Positions 24,601-32,037 of a stretch of DNA of 64,000 bases are shown piece by piece (within the stretch, counting starts at the first letter, position 1; every line of letters starts with the position of its first letter). Source of the DNA: Pseudolysobacter sp964466115 (GTDB lineage Bacteria > Pseudomonadota > Gammaproteobacteria > Xanthomonadales > Rhodanobacteraceae); contig CAYXMH010000002.1 in the NCBI GenBank assembly GCA_964466115.1, forward strand, positions 1 to 64,000, read 5' to 3'. A program made the translations under genes and the position numbers. The notes below the pieces were generated by a model. The model did no database searches. It was given only the letters and a program-made list of their open reading frames with translations, and was not told where the DNA came from.

Positions 24601-26943
24601 CACCGACAGCACCGGTCCTTGCGGATCGCTCTCGGTCCACGGATGCGTTCCATCCACCGTCCACAACGGCAACCGCGTGCGCGTGATGTTCAGCGTGCTG
24701 GTCAGCGTTTGACGCGTCGCGTCCTGGCACGCGCTCTGCGGATCGGCCGTGTAGCTTGAGCTTCCCAGCGGCACCTTTACGCTCGTTCCCTCGTACGGCG
24801 CCGTATCTCGGTACTGGTAGCAGGTTACATTGCCCCGCACATCCCGTTCCCACACCACTTGGCGGCGGTCGTTGTAGCCCAACCGCACCATCTCCTGCGC
24901 ACTGCCCGTCGTTCCCTCCACCGGCAGCACTCTTAACGCGATCGCATCCCGTCCATTGCCGGCGTACTCCATCTCCTGCTTCCTGCCCACCGCATCCCAT
25001 ACCCGCACCGGGTTCCAACGTTCGTTGTATTCCACATAACTCGTCTGCGCTTGCCGGCCCGTTGGCGTCTCCACCATCTTCACCGTCAATCCCGGCACGC
25101 CCTTCACCTCTCCACTAACCCCCGCATTACTTGCGCTGTCCCGGTAACTGTTCTCCGTCCTTTGGTTCGGATACGCCACCCACGTCCAGCTGTCCTCTCC
25201 CACGTGGTGCGTCGCCATCACCAAACTCGACAACACCGGTCCATCTTGACCCGGCACGTAATCGTGATAAAAATGCGTCCACTCCGCTTTGTCCAAATCC
25301 AGCCGCTCTTCCACCGTGCGGATCCGCGTTGGCGTCCAGCCACTCATTTGCATCGCTTCCAGCGCTTTCGGACCCCAGTACAAACTGTTCCGGTACAACA
25401 ACTCCTGCGTCACCAACCGATTGCGGTCCGAGATCAATCCCCAAAAGGCGTCGTAACTGCCGTTCACCCACGCAGGCTTACTGCCCACCACCTCCGGGTG
25501 CTGTACTGCCGTATAGCGGCCCCGACCTTCCAAGTACTCACTCATCCAGCTTTGTGCTGGCGCACTGGGCGTATTGAACCGCGTCTCCATCCGCTGCAGC
25601 TCGCCACCCGCACTCTCCACCACCCATCCCTTGATCAGCTCCCCTTCCGAGCGCCACAACCGGCTATACCGCGTCGTCCCATAACCCACCACCGTGGTCG
25701 ACGACACCCGCCGATATAACGGCCTTACCCCATCTTCCACCTGACCGCTCTCCAAATCCCCCAAGCAACCCAGGTGCGCCGTTAAATTCGCCACCCGCCG
25801 ACTCAGCTCCGCCGAGTCCGCCGCCAAATCCCCGCCGCTGGACCCACAGCCCCATTCAATCCGCGATTCCACCCCCACCGCATCGATCAACCGCACCAAC
25901 CGTGGGTGATTCATCTGCAGTACGGCTGCCGCGTACGTCACGCCTTGGTTCGGGTTCACCATCGCCGCGCTCAGCATCTCCTCCAATCCGCGCAAGCGCA
26001 CTCCGCTGGTCGCATCCGCGTAATCCATCCGCCAGCGGTTCCCGTACGGGTCCACCATTGACGTCACCAAACGCTTGCCGTTCACCGAAAGCTCCCGCCA
26101 GATCGACAATAAACCGGCACTTAACCCTTCATCCGCAAACGCGCTACCGGATGTCGGTTCCGTGTCCGGGTAATACACCCGCACCGACAATCCGCTCGCG
26201 TCCTTAATCCGGCTTAACCGAAATAAACCCGCCACATGGGTGTCGTACTCAAGCTCAATCGACAATCCCATCTCATCCACCACCGCGCTCAGCCACATCT
26301 CGTAGCCGCCGGCCACCCCGCGCGTTGTCCCGTACACCTCCACCGTCCCGTCCCCGACCCGACGGATATACGCGTGCTGCCGCTCGCTCACTGGCAAACG
26401 CCCTAACAGTTCGTTTACCTTCCTCACCGTCAGCGCACTCAAACTTAAGGCGCCCGGTACCTCGCCCCCTCTCATCCGTACCAGCTCGTTGTCCTCCACC
26501 GCGTGCCGTTCATACGCACACGCCGATCCCGCACCCTCCGCGCAGCTCACGCCCATCGGCAGTCGATACGTTTGATACCCGCCACCTCGTTCGTACAACC
26601 GCACCATCCCGCTCTCCGCATCCCCTTCCGCCGCGGTCACGTAACTTTCAAAGCTCAATCGAAACTCGCCTACGCTCGTCACTCCAGAACGCGCCTTTTC
26701 CTCCTCCATCAGGCGAACCGTCGTGTCGATCGCAGGGCCAAACGCGGGCTGGTACAACAACCCGTTGTCGCTGAACGCGATACCGCCCTGGCTCGGTAGA
26801 AAGCTATAGCCCACCGCCTGCTGGTGACCCCCGCCTCCGCACGTGTTTCCCGCTTGGCAGCCGGCGTTGCCCGCCTGCGCTAATCCACTGGCGCCAAAAG
26901 CCAACAACAGCGCCAAGGGCAATTTGCTCAAGTGCTTGTACAT
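21646..26943 (-). CDS. Secreted Rhs/YD-repeat protein with unrecognised C-terminal domain
   Basis: 1765 residues from the ATG at 26943, which follows CGGAGTGACCTT; the frame is open 29 codons further upstream, but the signal peptide begins here (LSKLPLALLLAFGASGLAQA). It lacks PAAR and T6SS N-terminal domains. The middle is a long series of YD-type repeats (YDALGRATGW, YDGVGGLKTMNRY, YDEKGNRTGLF). The hyperconserved Rhs core ends in HHRVYHTVLARWLSQDPIGE and YSYVNNDPIAQNDPSGL. After it lie 246 variable residues: a helical part with Cys at SSCAESYG, then hydrophobic Gly/Ala stretches (IAVASGVVAVVAGIIAS, TGALFGIFGTVFGG) that suggest membrane insertion. No nuclease or deaminase motif is visible. 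No immunity gene follows: 156 bp later guaB begins. Confidence 0.85.
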   Translation of the reverse strand: MYKHLSKLPLALLLAFGASGLAQAGNAGCQAGNTCGGGGHQQAVGYSFLPSQGGIAFSDNGLLYQPAFGPAIDTTVRLMEEEKARSGVTSVGEFRLSFESYVTAAEGDAESGMVRLYERGGGYQTYRLPMGVSCAEGAGSACAYERHAVEDNELVRMRGGEVPGALSLSALTVRKVNELLGRLPVSERQHAYIRRVGDGTVEVYGTTRGVAGGYEMWLSAVVDEMGLSIELEYDTHVAGLFRLSRIKDASGLSVRVYYPDTEPTSGSAFADEGLSAGLLSIWRELSVNGKRLVTSMVDPYGNRWRMDYADATSGVRLRGLEEMLSAAMVNPNQGVTYAAAVLQMNHPRLVRLIDAVGVESRIEWGCGSSGGDLAADSAELSRRVANLTAHLGCLGDLESGQVEDGVRPLYRRVSSTTVVGYGTTRYSRLWRSEGELIKGWVVESAGGELQRMETRFNTPSAPAQSWMSEYLEGRGRYTAVQHPEVVGSKPAWVNGSYDAFWGLISDRNRLVTQELLYRNSLYWGPKALEAMQMSGWTPTRIRTVEERLDLDKAEWTHFYHDYVPGQDGPVLSSLVMATHHVGEDSWTWVAYPNQRTENSYRDSASNAGVSGEVKGVPGLTVKMVETPTGRQAQTSYVEYNERWNPVRVWDAVGRKQEMEYAGNGRDAIALRVLPVEGTTGSAQEMVRLGYNDRRQVVWERDVRGNVTCYQYRDTAPYEGTSVKVPLGSSSYTADPQSACQDATRQTLTSTLNITRTRLPLWTVDGTHPWTESDPQGPVLSVVDVLGRDGFGIEHRAHYEQGYAQESSGEGKTLRFEGRDAFGRAADVLVNGQLQAHYEYEALHVHRVINGEGQQIEYGVDAQGRVQSTSERDATGTTLSETRVEYDASGGILRYWKGAGMGMWEMTPQVSWSYAVSGRPISRTQQDGIVSRIEYEAYSGKVSAVVNALNERHELSYNVDGSVAESRVVDAGVMPSAVVRRVGYNYRDGMNWDRYGRTVSLTDNGRVRNYHYRADDPKKLLDGDQPVVDSLGREGTRVTTRIGDYDALGRATGWQMDNALGNRELYQSLSFDQYGRVEKIATEGMMARASYEPIPAQLGGAATPGPGALESGMPGLPQELYGALKRLSYDLNRDGSVEATQTIDRYGAGEIHARALKSRNYYLDGRTPDATSDGLTPMAPSVKRSFQYTASGKIKEIGGFADGSTKSYGYDGVGGLKTMNRYQGGAWSSGESYHYDEKGNRTGLFETDATGMETHQKQGGEYGYSNRIRTYRSWVDKQPLTCGNLDQQSHDRLGRLTIDPTHCEKGDQIGYTWDREGNLQRIQRDAGNFIDLTYQWDGHVQTRRETQSGSVTKDWSYVWVGNQLRQIRDNQHGQRLVMSFNGDGFKTYTYDASGTMIDETVTLLLRDHLGSLIGTADQTGTLQQTITYDDNGNVEEHRQRNPINGQLEVNPGATITTIGLPFGYAGYLPLTDNLYLTHHRVYHTVLARWLSQDPIGEMGGQDLYSYVNNDPIAQNDPSGLMPRSDLVAEVVTNPRLGRLYSALYARMRADYNSRGGRRMTATEMRPPPYVRLTARGCADLLDYMQMLRELTDGLSREIADQEEALGLEEGGIPTTATAQRTLDILRRARAAASGALSNPRSNSQVNIWNNSSCAESYGRMEDTGWDSIRQKITAVRGEGATGLDISSGTLDTLDNIAVASGVVAVVAGIIASRGRGAGPILTATAEIAPEVSGVFVRNAALQTAIKAASGTGALFGIFGTVFGGDD

Positions 26944-27168
26944 AAGGTCACTCCGAATAAAGACTCTATTTTTATAACTGTTACTCAACGCGTTTTTAAC
27001 CATGTCGGTCAGACACGCACGCGTGTGCATACTAAATAAGTGCGAAATTAGGGGCTTCGAACGGACAAGCGATTTGTTACAAACTGTGACAGTGTGATGC
27101 CGTCACCCGTTTGTGGGCGTCATTAAACCGGGATTTATTCAGCTTATGGAGGGTTAAAAAGATTAACG

Positions 27169-28446
27169 TTAGCGTACCAATGCCAACGACAACCACGGCC
27201 AATAGGTAATGATCAATACCGCCAACAGGGAGATGGCAAAGAACGGAACAATGGCTCGAATCAAGGTCATGACGGGCTGATTGAATCGAACGCTGGCGAT
27301 AAACAAGTTCATACCGACGGGTGGCAGGAAGATACCGATTTGCAAATTGGCCAAGAAAATAATCCCCAAGTGGATCGGATCCACTCCGTAATGCATGGCA
27401 ACCGGTAATACCAATGGCACCAAGATAATGATCGCGGGAAAGCCTTCGAGCAGCATGCCGAATACCATCAAAAACACGTTCAACACGAGTAGAAAAACCG
27501 TACGATCAGTGATTTTTTCGCGGATCAGGTCGAACAACTTCTCGGGAACATCGGCGTCGATCAGGTAATTCGTCAAGGCCAATGAGAAGCCGAGGATAAT
27601 CAAGATCGCGCCGACCAGTAGCATTGCCTCGCGGATAATGCGTGCCAGCTCGGTAAACTTAATCTCGCGGCGAATCAATACAGTGACGACGAGTACATAT
27701 AAAGCCGTTGCCGCGGCGGCTTCTGAGGCTGCAAGTTTGCCGGAATAAATTCCGATCAAAACGGCAAACGGCAGCGGCAATTCCCAGCTGGCCTCTTTTA
27801 ACGCCGCCCACAATTCTCCGGGACCGGCACTTTGCGGTCGCGGCAAGCCGCGTGCGTGCCATATGCTGTAAAGCGATAACAAGAGAACCATTAGTCCACA
27901 AGGCAATATCCCGGCGCGGAACAGCGCGTCGATGCTAACCGGTGGCGTGGTGTGAAACTGCTGCGCGACGACACCGTATAAGATCAACGGCATCGACGGC
28001 ACCAACAGTAAGCCAAGGCTACCGCTTGAAGTGAGTAATCCCAGTGAAAAGCGCTCGCCATAATGGGCCTGTTTGAGCGCCGGATAGAGTACGGCCCCAA
28101 GCGCGACAATCGTCACACCGGTAGCACCGGTAAATGCCGTGAATAGTGCGCAGGCGCAGATCGAGACAATCGCCAAACCGCCAGGCATCCAACCGACCAG
28201 GGCGTTGGTCAAGCGCACCAAACGCTTGGGTGCCTGCGTTTCGGCCAACAAATACCCCGCCAGGGTGAACAATGGAATCGAAATCAATGCCGGCATATCG
28301 GCAAGACGATAAAACTCGATGGCGACGGCGGTTAGTTGCTCACCGGAGGATTGAAATCCCAATAATGCCAGCGCTGCGATCAATGCGAACAACGGCGCAC
28401 CAAGCAGAGCAAGCGACACCAAAACAATGATTGCAAACCAAATCAT
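27169..28446 (-). CDS. dctM: TRAP transporter large permease DctM
   Basis: 425 residues, about 12 membrane segments, start MIWFAIIVLVSLALLGAPLFALIA as in DctM proteins. Motifs GFQSSGEQLTAVAIEFYRLADMPALISIPLFTLAGYLLAE and the C-terminal IFLPPVGMNLF are typical. It is the channel-forming subunit of a Na+-driven TRAP importer. It overlaps the small permease gene by 4 bp (ATGA), so the two are coupled. Last gene of tatT-dctP-dctQ-dctM. Confidence 0.93.
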   Translation of the reverse strand: MIWFAIIVLVSLALLGAPLFALIAALALLGFQSSGEQLTAVAIEFYRLADMPALISIPLFTLAGYLLAETQAPKRLVRLTNALVGWMPGGLAIVSICACALFTAFTGATGVTIVALGAVLYPALKQAHYGERFSLGLLTSSGSLGLLLVPSMPLILYGVVAQQFHTTPPVSIDALFRAGILPCGLMVLLLSLYSIWHARGLPRPQSAGPGELWAALKEASWELPLPFAVLIGIYSGKLAASEAAAATALYVLVVTVLIRREIKFTELARIIREAMLLVGAILIILGFSLALTNYLIDADVPEKLFDLIREKITDRTVFLLVLNVFLMVFGMLLEGFPAIIILVPLVLPVAMHYGVDPIHLGIIFLANLQIGIFLPPVGMNLFIASVRFNQPVMTLIRAIVPFFAISLLAVLIITYWPWLSLALVR

Positions 28447-28979
28447 GCTTTGAGATTTACATTATGTTCAAGGATATCTTCCGGAATACCCGGTGGCATA
28501 TGCGGTCCGCTCGGCATCGCCCATATCCGTAGGGCGAAACGCACTGCCATTAACCCAAATGCCAATGGCAGAATGATTTCGAGCGCCCAGGAAGGGATGC
28601 CGGCGATGACGTTGTTTTCACTTTCAAGTTCTATTGCTACTAAATTTATACTTAAGAAAGCCATTAACCCTGTTATTGCCGCAGCAAATCCAAACGTAAG
28701 AAACCGCGCTACACGCAACCCGCTGCCGGTTAGTAAGCGTGACAATACGTCTAAACAGATGTGTTTGTCTTCGCGAACGGCAGCCAGTGCGCCCAATAGA
28801 CCCGTCCATAGCACCAGTGCACGCAATACCGGATCGGCCCACGGCAAGCCGCTGTCAAAAAAATTCCGCAATACGATTTGCGCACCGGCAAGCACTACCA
28901 ACAGCAGCACTAAAAACGCAATTAATCCATCCTCAAACCGATGCAGCCAAATCAAACCGCGGGTGGCGAACGCTCTCAC
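28443..28979 (-). CDS. dctQ: TRAP transporter small permease DctQ
   Basis: 178 residues with four membrane helices, the usual DctQ topology: LIAFLVLLLVVLAGAQIVLRNFF in helix 1 (with the family's R-F-F), VLRALVLWTGLLGALAAVREDKHICLD before helix 3, and a C-terminal helix IILPLAFGLMAVRFAL. Its start overlaps the dctP stop by 4 bp, and its end overlaps dctM. It pairs with DctM in the inner membrane. Confidence 0.9.
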   Translation of the reverse strand: MRAFATRGLIWLHRFEDGLIAFLVLLLVVLAGAQIVLRNFFDSGLPWADPVLRALVLWTGLLGALAAVREDKHICLDVLSRLLTGSGLRVARFLTFGFAAAITGLMAFLSINLVAIELESENNVIAGIPSWALEIILPLAFGLMAVRFALRIWAMPSGPHMPPGIPEDILEHNVNLKA

Positions 28980-29974
28980 TTATGTACCTTGTCGGAGCGC
29001 AATTCCTGCAACATCTTCTGCATCTCATTAATCAGCTCGACGGACACCGCTTGTTCTTGAGAAAACTGCTTCGTAATCGTTTCCCCCAGCGCTTGCCAGC
29101 TTTTTTCCTCCTCCGCATTCGGAACAAAAATCGCGATGCCCTGTTTGCGCAAAGCCTCACGGGCAGAGAGATTGTCATTGCGGCTAAGGGCATCCAGGCG
29201 AGCAAACGCCGCTGTCATTTCCTCGTTCACGCTTTTCTGGTCTTCCAATGACAGGGTCTCGAATACTTTTTTATCGACAATCAAAGTCCCGACAATGTAG
29301 GTAATCGGCACATCGATCATGTGTTTCAGTTTGGTGTGCCATTGAAACGCGATCGCACCGGCCGGAGTATTCGCGACGGTGTCAATCAACCCGGTTTGAA
29401 GGCTGGTGTACACATCGGCCAGCGGCAACGGGATCGGCGTTACCCCCGCCGCGGTGAAGCCGATTTCCGCGATATGGTCGCCCTGCGGCACCCAAACTTT
29501 CGCCGCTTTAAGCTGCTCCTTGGTTTTAATGTCCTGCACGCTCATGACATAGGCAAACCCGCCACCGCAGATGGCGACCGCCTCAAAGCCCACCTTGTTG
29601 AAACTGGCTTTTAGTTTGGCATCCAGCGCGGCCCGCACGTGGTCGACTTCATCTTGCGAATGAAACAAAAACGGCAGACTGTAGATTTGCGCATCTTTGT
29701 TGACTTGCGATAGCTCACCACCGGTAAACGCGCCACCTTGCAATTGACCAATCTTGATCTTGCGCAATACCGTTGGCTCATCTCCCATCACACCGCCCGG
29801 GTAATACTTTATTTCAACCCTGCCATCGGTGCGCTTTTTAATACTCTCGGCGCTGGCGCGCATCTCGTGCATCCATGCGGTGCCGTCCGGCGCGACAGTG
29901 GCGATTTTAATGGTAGTCGCCTGAGCCAGCGAAGCGATAAGGAATGACGCGAGAAAAACAAGTTTTCTATTCAT
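28976..29974 (-). CDS. dctP: TRAP substrate-binding protein DctP
   Basis: 332 residues with a Sec signal (KLVFLASFLIASLAQA) and a DctP domain: IATVAPDGTAWMHEMRASAE at the start of the mature protein, VEIKYYPGGVMGDEPTVLRKIKIGQLQGGAFTG, and the ligand-contact region VWVPQGDHIAEIGFTAAGVTPIPLP. The Arg that normally binds a carboxylate is not obvious to me at its usual place, so the ligand may not be a simple C4-dicarboxylate. Periplasmic. Its neighbour TatT suggests a TatT-DctP (TRAP-TPR) complex. Confidence 0.9.
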   Translation of the reverse strand: MNRKLVFLASFLIASLAQATTIKIATVAPDGTAWMHEMRASAESIKKRTDGRVEIKYYPGGVMGDEPTVLRKIKIGQLQGGAFTGGELSQVNKDAQIYSLPFLFHSQDEVDHVRAALDAKLKASFNKVGFEAVAICGGGFAYVMSVQDIKTKEQLKAAKVWVPQGDHIAEIGFTAAGVTPIPLPLADVYTSLQTGLIDTVANTPAGAIAFQWHTKLKHMIDVPITYIVGTLIVDKKVFETLSLEDQKSVNEEMTAAFARLDALSRNDNLSAREALRKQGIAIFVPNAEEEKSWQALGETITKQFSQEQAVSVELINEMQKMLQELRSDKVHK

Positions 29975-30003
29975 TTATTGTCCGTGTCTATATAGTTGCA
30001 TTT

Positions 30004-30879
30004 TTAAAAAAAGTCTTTACCGGATGCCAATAACAGTTTGGCGCGCCTCTGTGCAAGCACATTGATCAGCGTTAGCCGGGGTGCCGCCGGATCGGCGTTA
30101 AGCACGGCTTTTAATAACCGATCGTGCAGATTTTGATCGAACACCAGCCGCGCATAATACTGGGCATAAAGCACACTTGCCATTAGGTTTTTGCCATCGG
30201 AAATCGCGATGGCTTTATCGAAATACTGCTTGCCATCCTCGGGTTTACCACCAAGGGATGCAGGGCGGATTGAATTTAAAACGCCAAGATAAAGCTGCGG
30301 GTTGCCACTGTCGTAATTTGGATCAAGCGCAATCACCCGCTCAAGCGCTGCTTGAACTTTCGGGATATCGGCAATTGCATTCCAATCGGCAGTATTTGCC
30401 TCGATTTTACCGGCCCACGCGGCAGCCAACCCATACAATGCGTCTATGGTGTTGACTTTGGCAAGCTCAACTTCAAACGCGGCAAATGGGCCATCCAGTT
30501 TTGCACAAAACCCAGCCAGCTTAAGGCATGCCGCGCGTCTTGCGTAGTCATAAGCGCGTTGTGCCAATCGCTGACTGCGCTGTGGTTCATCGACAAAACC
30601 ACTGGCATAGGCACCGTAAAGTTTTGCGCCAGTTAGCAATAGCTCGACGTTGGTTGGGTCACCGCTGATCATTCCGTCGATCAATAAAAGATAAGCCGGT
30701 ACGCCGTCTTTTACCGTCGCGGGATCGTCTTGAGCGAGTATGGCCGCGGTGAGGTTATTGGCAAAACGACTGGTCGCCTGATGCATGATACTGGCACAGC
30801 CGCATAGCAATACGGTTACCGCGGCAAGCGGTACTGCATAAATAATACCGAACCGGAACCTCGTCAACGCACCAATCAT
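30004..30879 (-). CDS. tatT: TRAP-associated TPR lipoprotein TatT
   Basis: 291 residues from the ATG at 30879, which sits after AAGGAG; an upstream ATG at 30900 has no ribosome site. A lipoprotein signal (VPLAAVTVLLCGCAS, Cys in LLCGC) is followed by helical TPR-like repeats (AYLLLIDGMISGDPTNVELLLTGAKLYGAYAS, RAYDYARRAACLKLAG, ALERVIALDPNYD). This matches the TatT family, whose Treponema member Tp0956 forms a trimer bound to its DctP partner and has been proposed to pass hydrophobic ligands. It lies 29 bp before dctP. Confidence 0.85.
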   Translation of the reverse strand: MIGALTRFRFGIIYAVPLAAVTVLLCGCASIMHQATSRFANNLTAAILAQDDPATVKDGVPAYLLLIDGMISGDPTNVELLLTGAKLYGAYASGFVDEPQRSQRLAQRAYDYARRAACLKLAGFCAKLDGPFAAFEVELAKVNTIDALYGLAAAWAGKIEANTADWNAIADIPKVQAALERVIALDPNYDSGNPQLYLGVLNSIRPASLGGKPEDGKQYFDKAIAISDGKNLMASVLYAQYYARLVFDQNLHDRLLKAVLNADPAAPRLTLINVLAQRRAKLLLASGKDFF

Positions 30880-30951
30880 TGGGAGCTCCTTTGTAACCAC
30901 ATGCTACCGTACCATCCGCATCGGTTTTGTCAAAGGATTGCACGACAGGAT

Positions 30952-32037
30952 TCATGCCATAGACGATATCTGTAGTTGACCGGTAGTCATGGTGGTCCGC
31001 AGTGCTCCTAACCAGTCATTGATGTCTAATCCCTCTTGCTTTAACCAGTTTCGATCAAACACAGTATCACTATAACGTTCGCCGCGATCACACAGCAAAG
31101 TCACCACGCTGCCCCGTGCTCCAGTCTCACGCATCCGCATCGCAATCATAAAGCTCGCAACCAGATTGGTCCCGGACGACCCCCCAAAACGGCGTCCGGT
31201 AATTTCTTCCAACAGCCACGCACCCGCACATGAAGCAGCATCCGGAATTTCGATAACTTCGTCCACCACATCAAACAGAAAAGAGGGCTCAACCCGAGCT
31301 CGGCCAATACCCTCGATGCGTGAAGCGCACGCATTGATGCCATGACGGGTACGGGTTGGCCACGCCATCGCGAATGCAGCACCAGTAGGATCGGCCACGC
31401 ATAACTGTGTAGGAAGTTTGCGATAACGCAAATAACGGCCAATAGTCGCTGAAGTACCTCCGGTGCCGGCACCACAAACGATCCAACTCGGTTCTGGATG
31501 TGGTTCCAATTGCATCTGCTCGATAATCGACTCGGCAATATTATTGTTACCGCGCCAATCGGTAGCGCACTCGGCATAAGTGAATTGATCCAGATAGTGG
31601 CCACCGATTGCATCCGCTAATTTCACTGCCCGCTGATAAACATCACCGGCTTGTTCGACGAAATCACAACAACCGCCTAATGTCTCGATTTCGAGAATCT
31701 TACGTGGTGCCGTGTATTTAGGCATAACCGCAATATAGGGTAAGCCGAGCAAACGCGCGAAATACGCTTCAGAAATTGCCGTGCTACCAGAAGAAGCATC
31801 CACTATGGGTTGCCCCGGTTTTAACCAACCGTTGCACAATGCACACAAAAATAATGAACGCGCGAGGCGATGTTTCAGGCTACCGGTTGGGTGTGTCGAC
31901 TCGTCTTTAAAATAAAAATCGATACCGGCTAACCCAGGAAGTCGAAAATGCAACAGGTGTGTATCCGCTGAACGCGCACGCTCAGCTTCGATACGACCGA
32001 TCGCTTCCGTTACCCATTTACGCAGCGAAACGTTCAC
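30952..32037 (-). CDS. PLP enzyme of the cysteine synthase fold, Cds1-like
   Basis: 361 residues from a GTG at 32037 that overlaps the decarboxylase stop (GTGTGA), or 377 from an ATG at 32085; coupling makes the GTG attractive. The PLP lysine is in KDESTHPTGSLKHR. The phosphate loop is CGAGTGGTSATIGRYLR and substrate loop DASSGSTAISEAYFA. The motif DESTHPTGSLKH with long GRRFGGSSGTNL near the C-terminus is that of the Cds1-like cysteine desulfhydrase group, not of CysK/CysM. Likely reaction: beta-elimination of L-cysteine to pyruvate, H2S and ammonia, or beta-replacement. It is co-transcribed with the decarboxylase; a shared substrate is an inference. Confidence 0.8.
   Translation of the reverse strand: MNVSLRKWVTEAIGRIEAERARSADTHLLHFRLPGLAGIDFYFKDESTHPTGSLKHRLARSLFLCALCNGWLKPGQPIVDASSGSTAISEAYFARLLGLPYIAVMPKYTAPRKILEIETLGGCCDFVEQAGDVYQRAVKLADAIGGHYLDQFTYAECATDWRGNNNIAESIIEQMQLEPHPEPSWIVCGAGTGGTSATIGRYLRYRKLPTQLCVADPTGAAFAMAWPTRTRHGINACASRIEGIGRARVEPSFLFDVVDEVIEIPDAASCAGAWLLEEITGRRFGGSSGTNLVASFMIAMRMRETGARGSVVTLLCDRGERYSDTVFDRNWLKQEGLDINDWLGALRTTMTTGQLQISSMA

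Noticed and set aside
25051..25719. Long plus-strand frames antisense to the large rhs gene (also at 23376, 23746, 25131)
   Set aside because: Their products are Pro/Arg/Ser/His-rich, which is what the complement of this codon-biased gene gives. They have no ribosome sites and overlap one another.
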